From the NCBI GenBank assembly GCA_026645635.1, contig JAPKMV010000323.1, positions 1 to 5,051 on the forward strand: a DNA stretch of 5,051 nt. Direction: 5' to 3'. Positions within the stretch are counted from its first letter, which is position 1; each line of letters opens with the position of its first letter. A program made the translations under genes and the position numbers. This document shows positions 4,729-5,051 of this stretch, piece after piece. Under the pieces are notes generated by a model. The model was not told the DNA's origin. It searched no databases and saw only the letters and a program-made list of their open reading frames with translations. Origin of the DNA: Caldilineaceae bacterium (GTDB lineage Bacteria; Chloroflexota; Anaerolineae; Caldilineales; Caldilineaceae).

Positions 4729-5051
4729 ACCGGCAACTCTTCACCGCGGCGGATATCCGCCGGCTGGTGCATGCGCGCAAAGGCGACGTGCTCGTCCTGG
4801 GCGCGCACGATTTGATCACGCCCGAGGCGGCGGACGTGGCGCGCGACCTGGGCGTGCGCATCGTGCGCGAGGCGGGCGAGGCCGCACCAGCCGCTGCGCC
4901 ACCGCTGCGCAAGCTGCCGCCGCTGCTGGGCATTCGCCGGGCCGCGGTGACGCTGGAGGCGTTCGGCGACGAGATCCCGAAGACGGCCGCGGTGCATCTG
5001 CGCGACGTGGTGACACAGGGGGACGGTTCGCCGATGGCCGCGGGCTACATG
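4725..5051 (+). CDS. Probable EutQ-like microcompartment-associated protein (N-terminal part)
   Basis: 109 codons are visible, cut by the right edge. The start is the ATG at 4725, because an in-frame TGA at 4653 closes the frame upstream and AAGAAGG (4714-4720) gives a ribosome binding site four bases before it. The N-terminal module LFTAADIRRLV...VLVLGAHDLITPEAADVARDLGVRIV (residues 5-47) resembles the N-terminus of EutQ proteins, where a TA-DIR start is followed by an ITP-A---A--LGV helix. A Pro/Ala linker (52-60) follows, then VHLRDVVTQGDGSPMAAGYM at the edge, which resembles the entry to the EutQ cupin domain. EutQ has been reported to act in ethanolamine metabolism, in some systems as an acetate kinase, but that activity cannot be judged here because the cupin part is missing. 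Adjacency to shell and dehydrogenase genes supports a metabolosome role. Other BMC accessory proteins remain possible. Confidence 0.55.
   Translation, partial: MNRQLFTAADIRRLVHARKGDVLVLGAHDLITPEAADVARDLGVRIVREAGEAAPAAAPPLRKLPPLLGIRRAAVTLEAFGDEIPKTAAVHLRDVVTQGDGSPMAAGYM

Noticed and set aside
4304..4933. Minus-strand frame (209 codons) opposite the shell and EutQ-like genes
   Set aside because: Lies antisense to a certain BMC-H gene; low-complexity product.

Overview
The window looks like a piece of a high-GC bacterial chromosome, most likely from Chloroflexota. This is inferred from three things. The C-terminal domain at the left edge is of a type common on membrane glycosyltransferases of that phylum. 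The lipoprotein has FlgD-like repeats. Two kinds of intergenic repeat are present, the CTTTGCG type and the AATCTC type. No rRNA, tRNA or other taxonomic marker is present, so the assignment is tentative.

Left part (1-2096): three plus-strand genes of a cell-envelope or polysaccharide neighbourhood. They are the 3' end of a probable membrane glycosyltransferase (beta-sandwich tail only), a complete secreted lipoprotein with two FlgD-like repeats and an unrecognised C-terminal domain, and the first ~84 codons of a family 2 glycosyltransferase that then stops matching its family.

Middle part (about 2097-2689): a foreign-looking, lower-GC cassette. It starts with a strong GC-rich hairpin, then a 28-base repeat, then an intact GxxExxY gene (PD-(D/E)xK-like fold), then a second, nearly identical 28-base repeat. 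The second repeat ends two bases before the start codon of the next gene. The cassette therefore sits exactly at the junction between the broken glycosyltransferase and the next operon.

Right part (2690-5051): the beginning of a bacterial microcompartment (metabolosome) operon. It encodes a CoA-acylating aldehyde dehydrogenase with a C-terminal linker and amphipathic helix typical of an encapsulation peptide, a hexameric BMC-H shell protein of the PduA/EutM type, and the start of a probable EutQ-like protein. In such organelles a signature enzyme outside this window makes an aldehyde inside the shell. The dehydrogenase converts it to acyl-CoA and the shell limits aldehyde escape. The substrate cannot be told from this window.

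The most unusual signals are these: (1) a canonical-looking -1 slippery heptamer two codons before the shell-gene stop, where a -1 shift would add a 30-residue Pro/Ala-rich, basic-ended tail that terminates in an ATGA overlap with the next gene; (2) a mirrored period-8 AATCTC/GAGATT array in the dehydrogenase-shell gap; (3) the GxxExxY cassette that has replaced the expected leader of the microcompartment operon.
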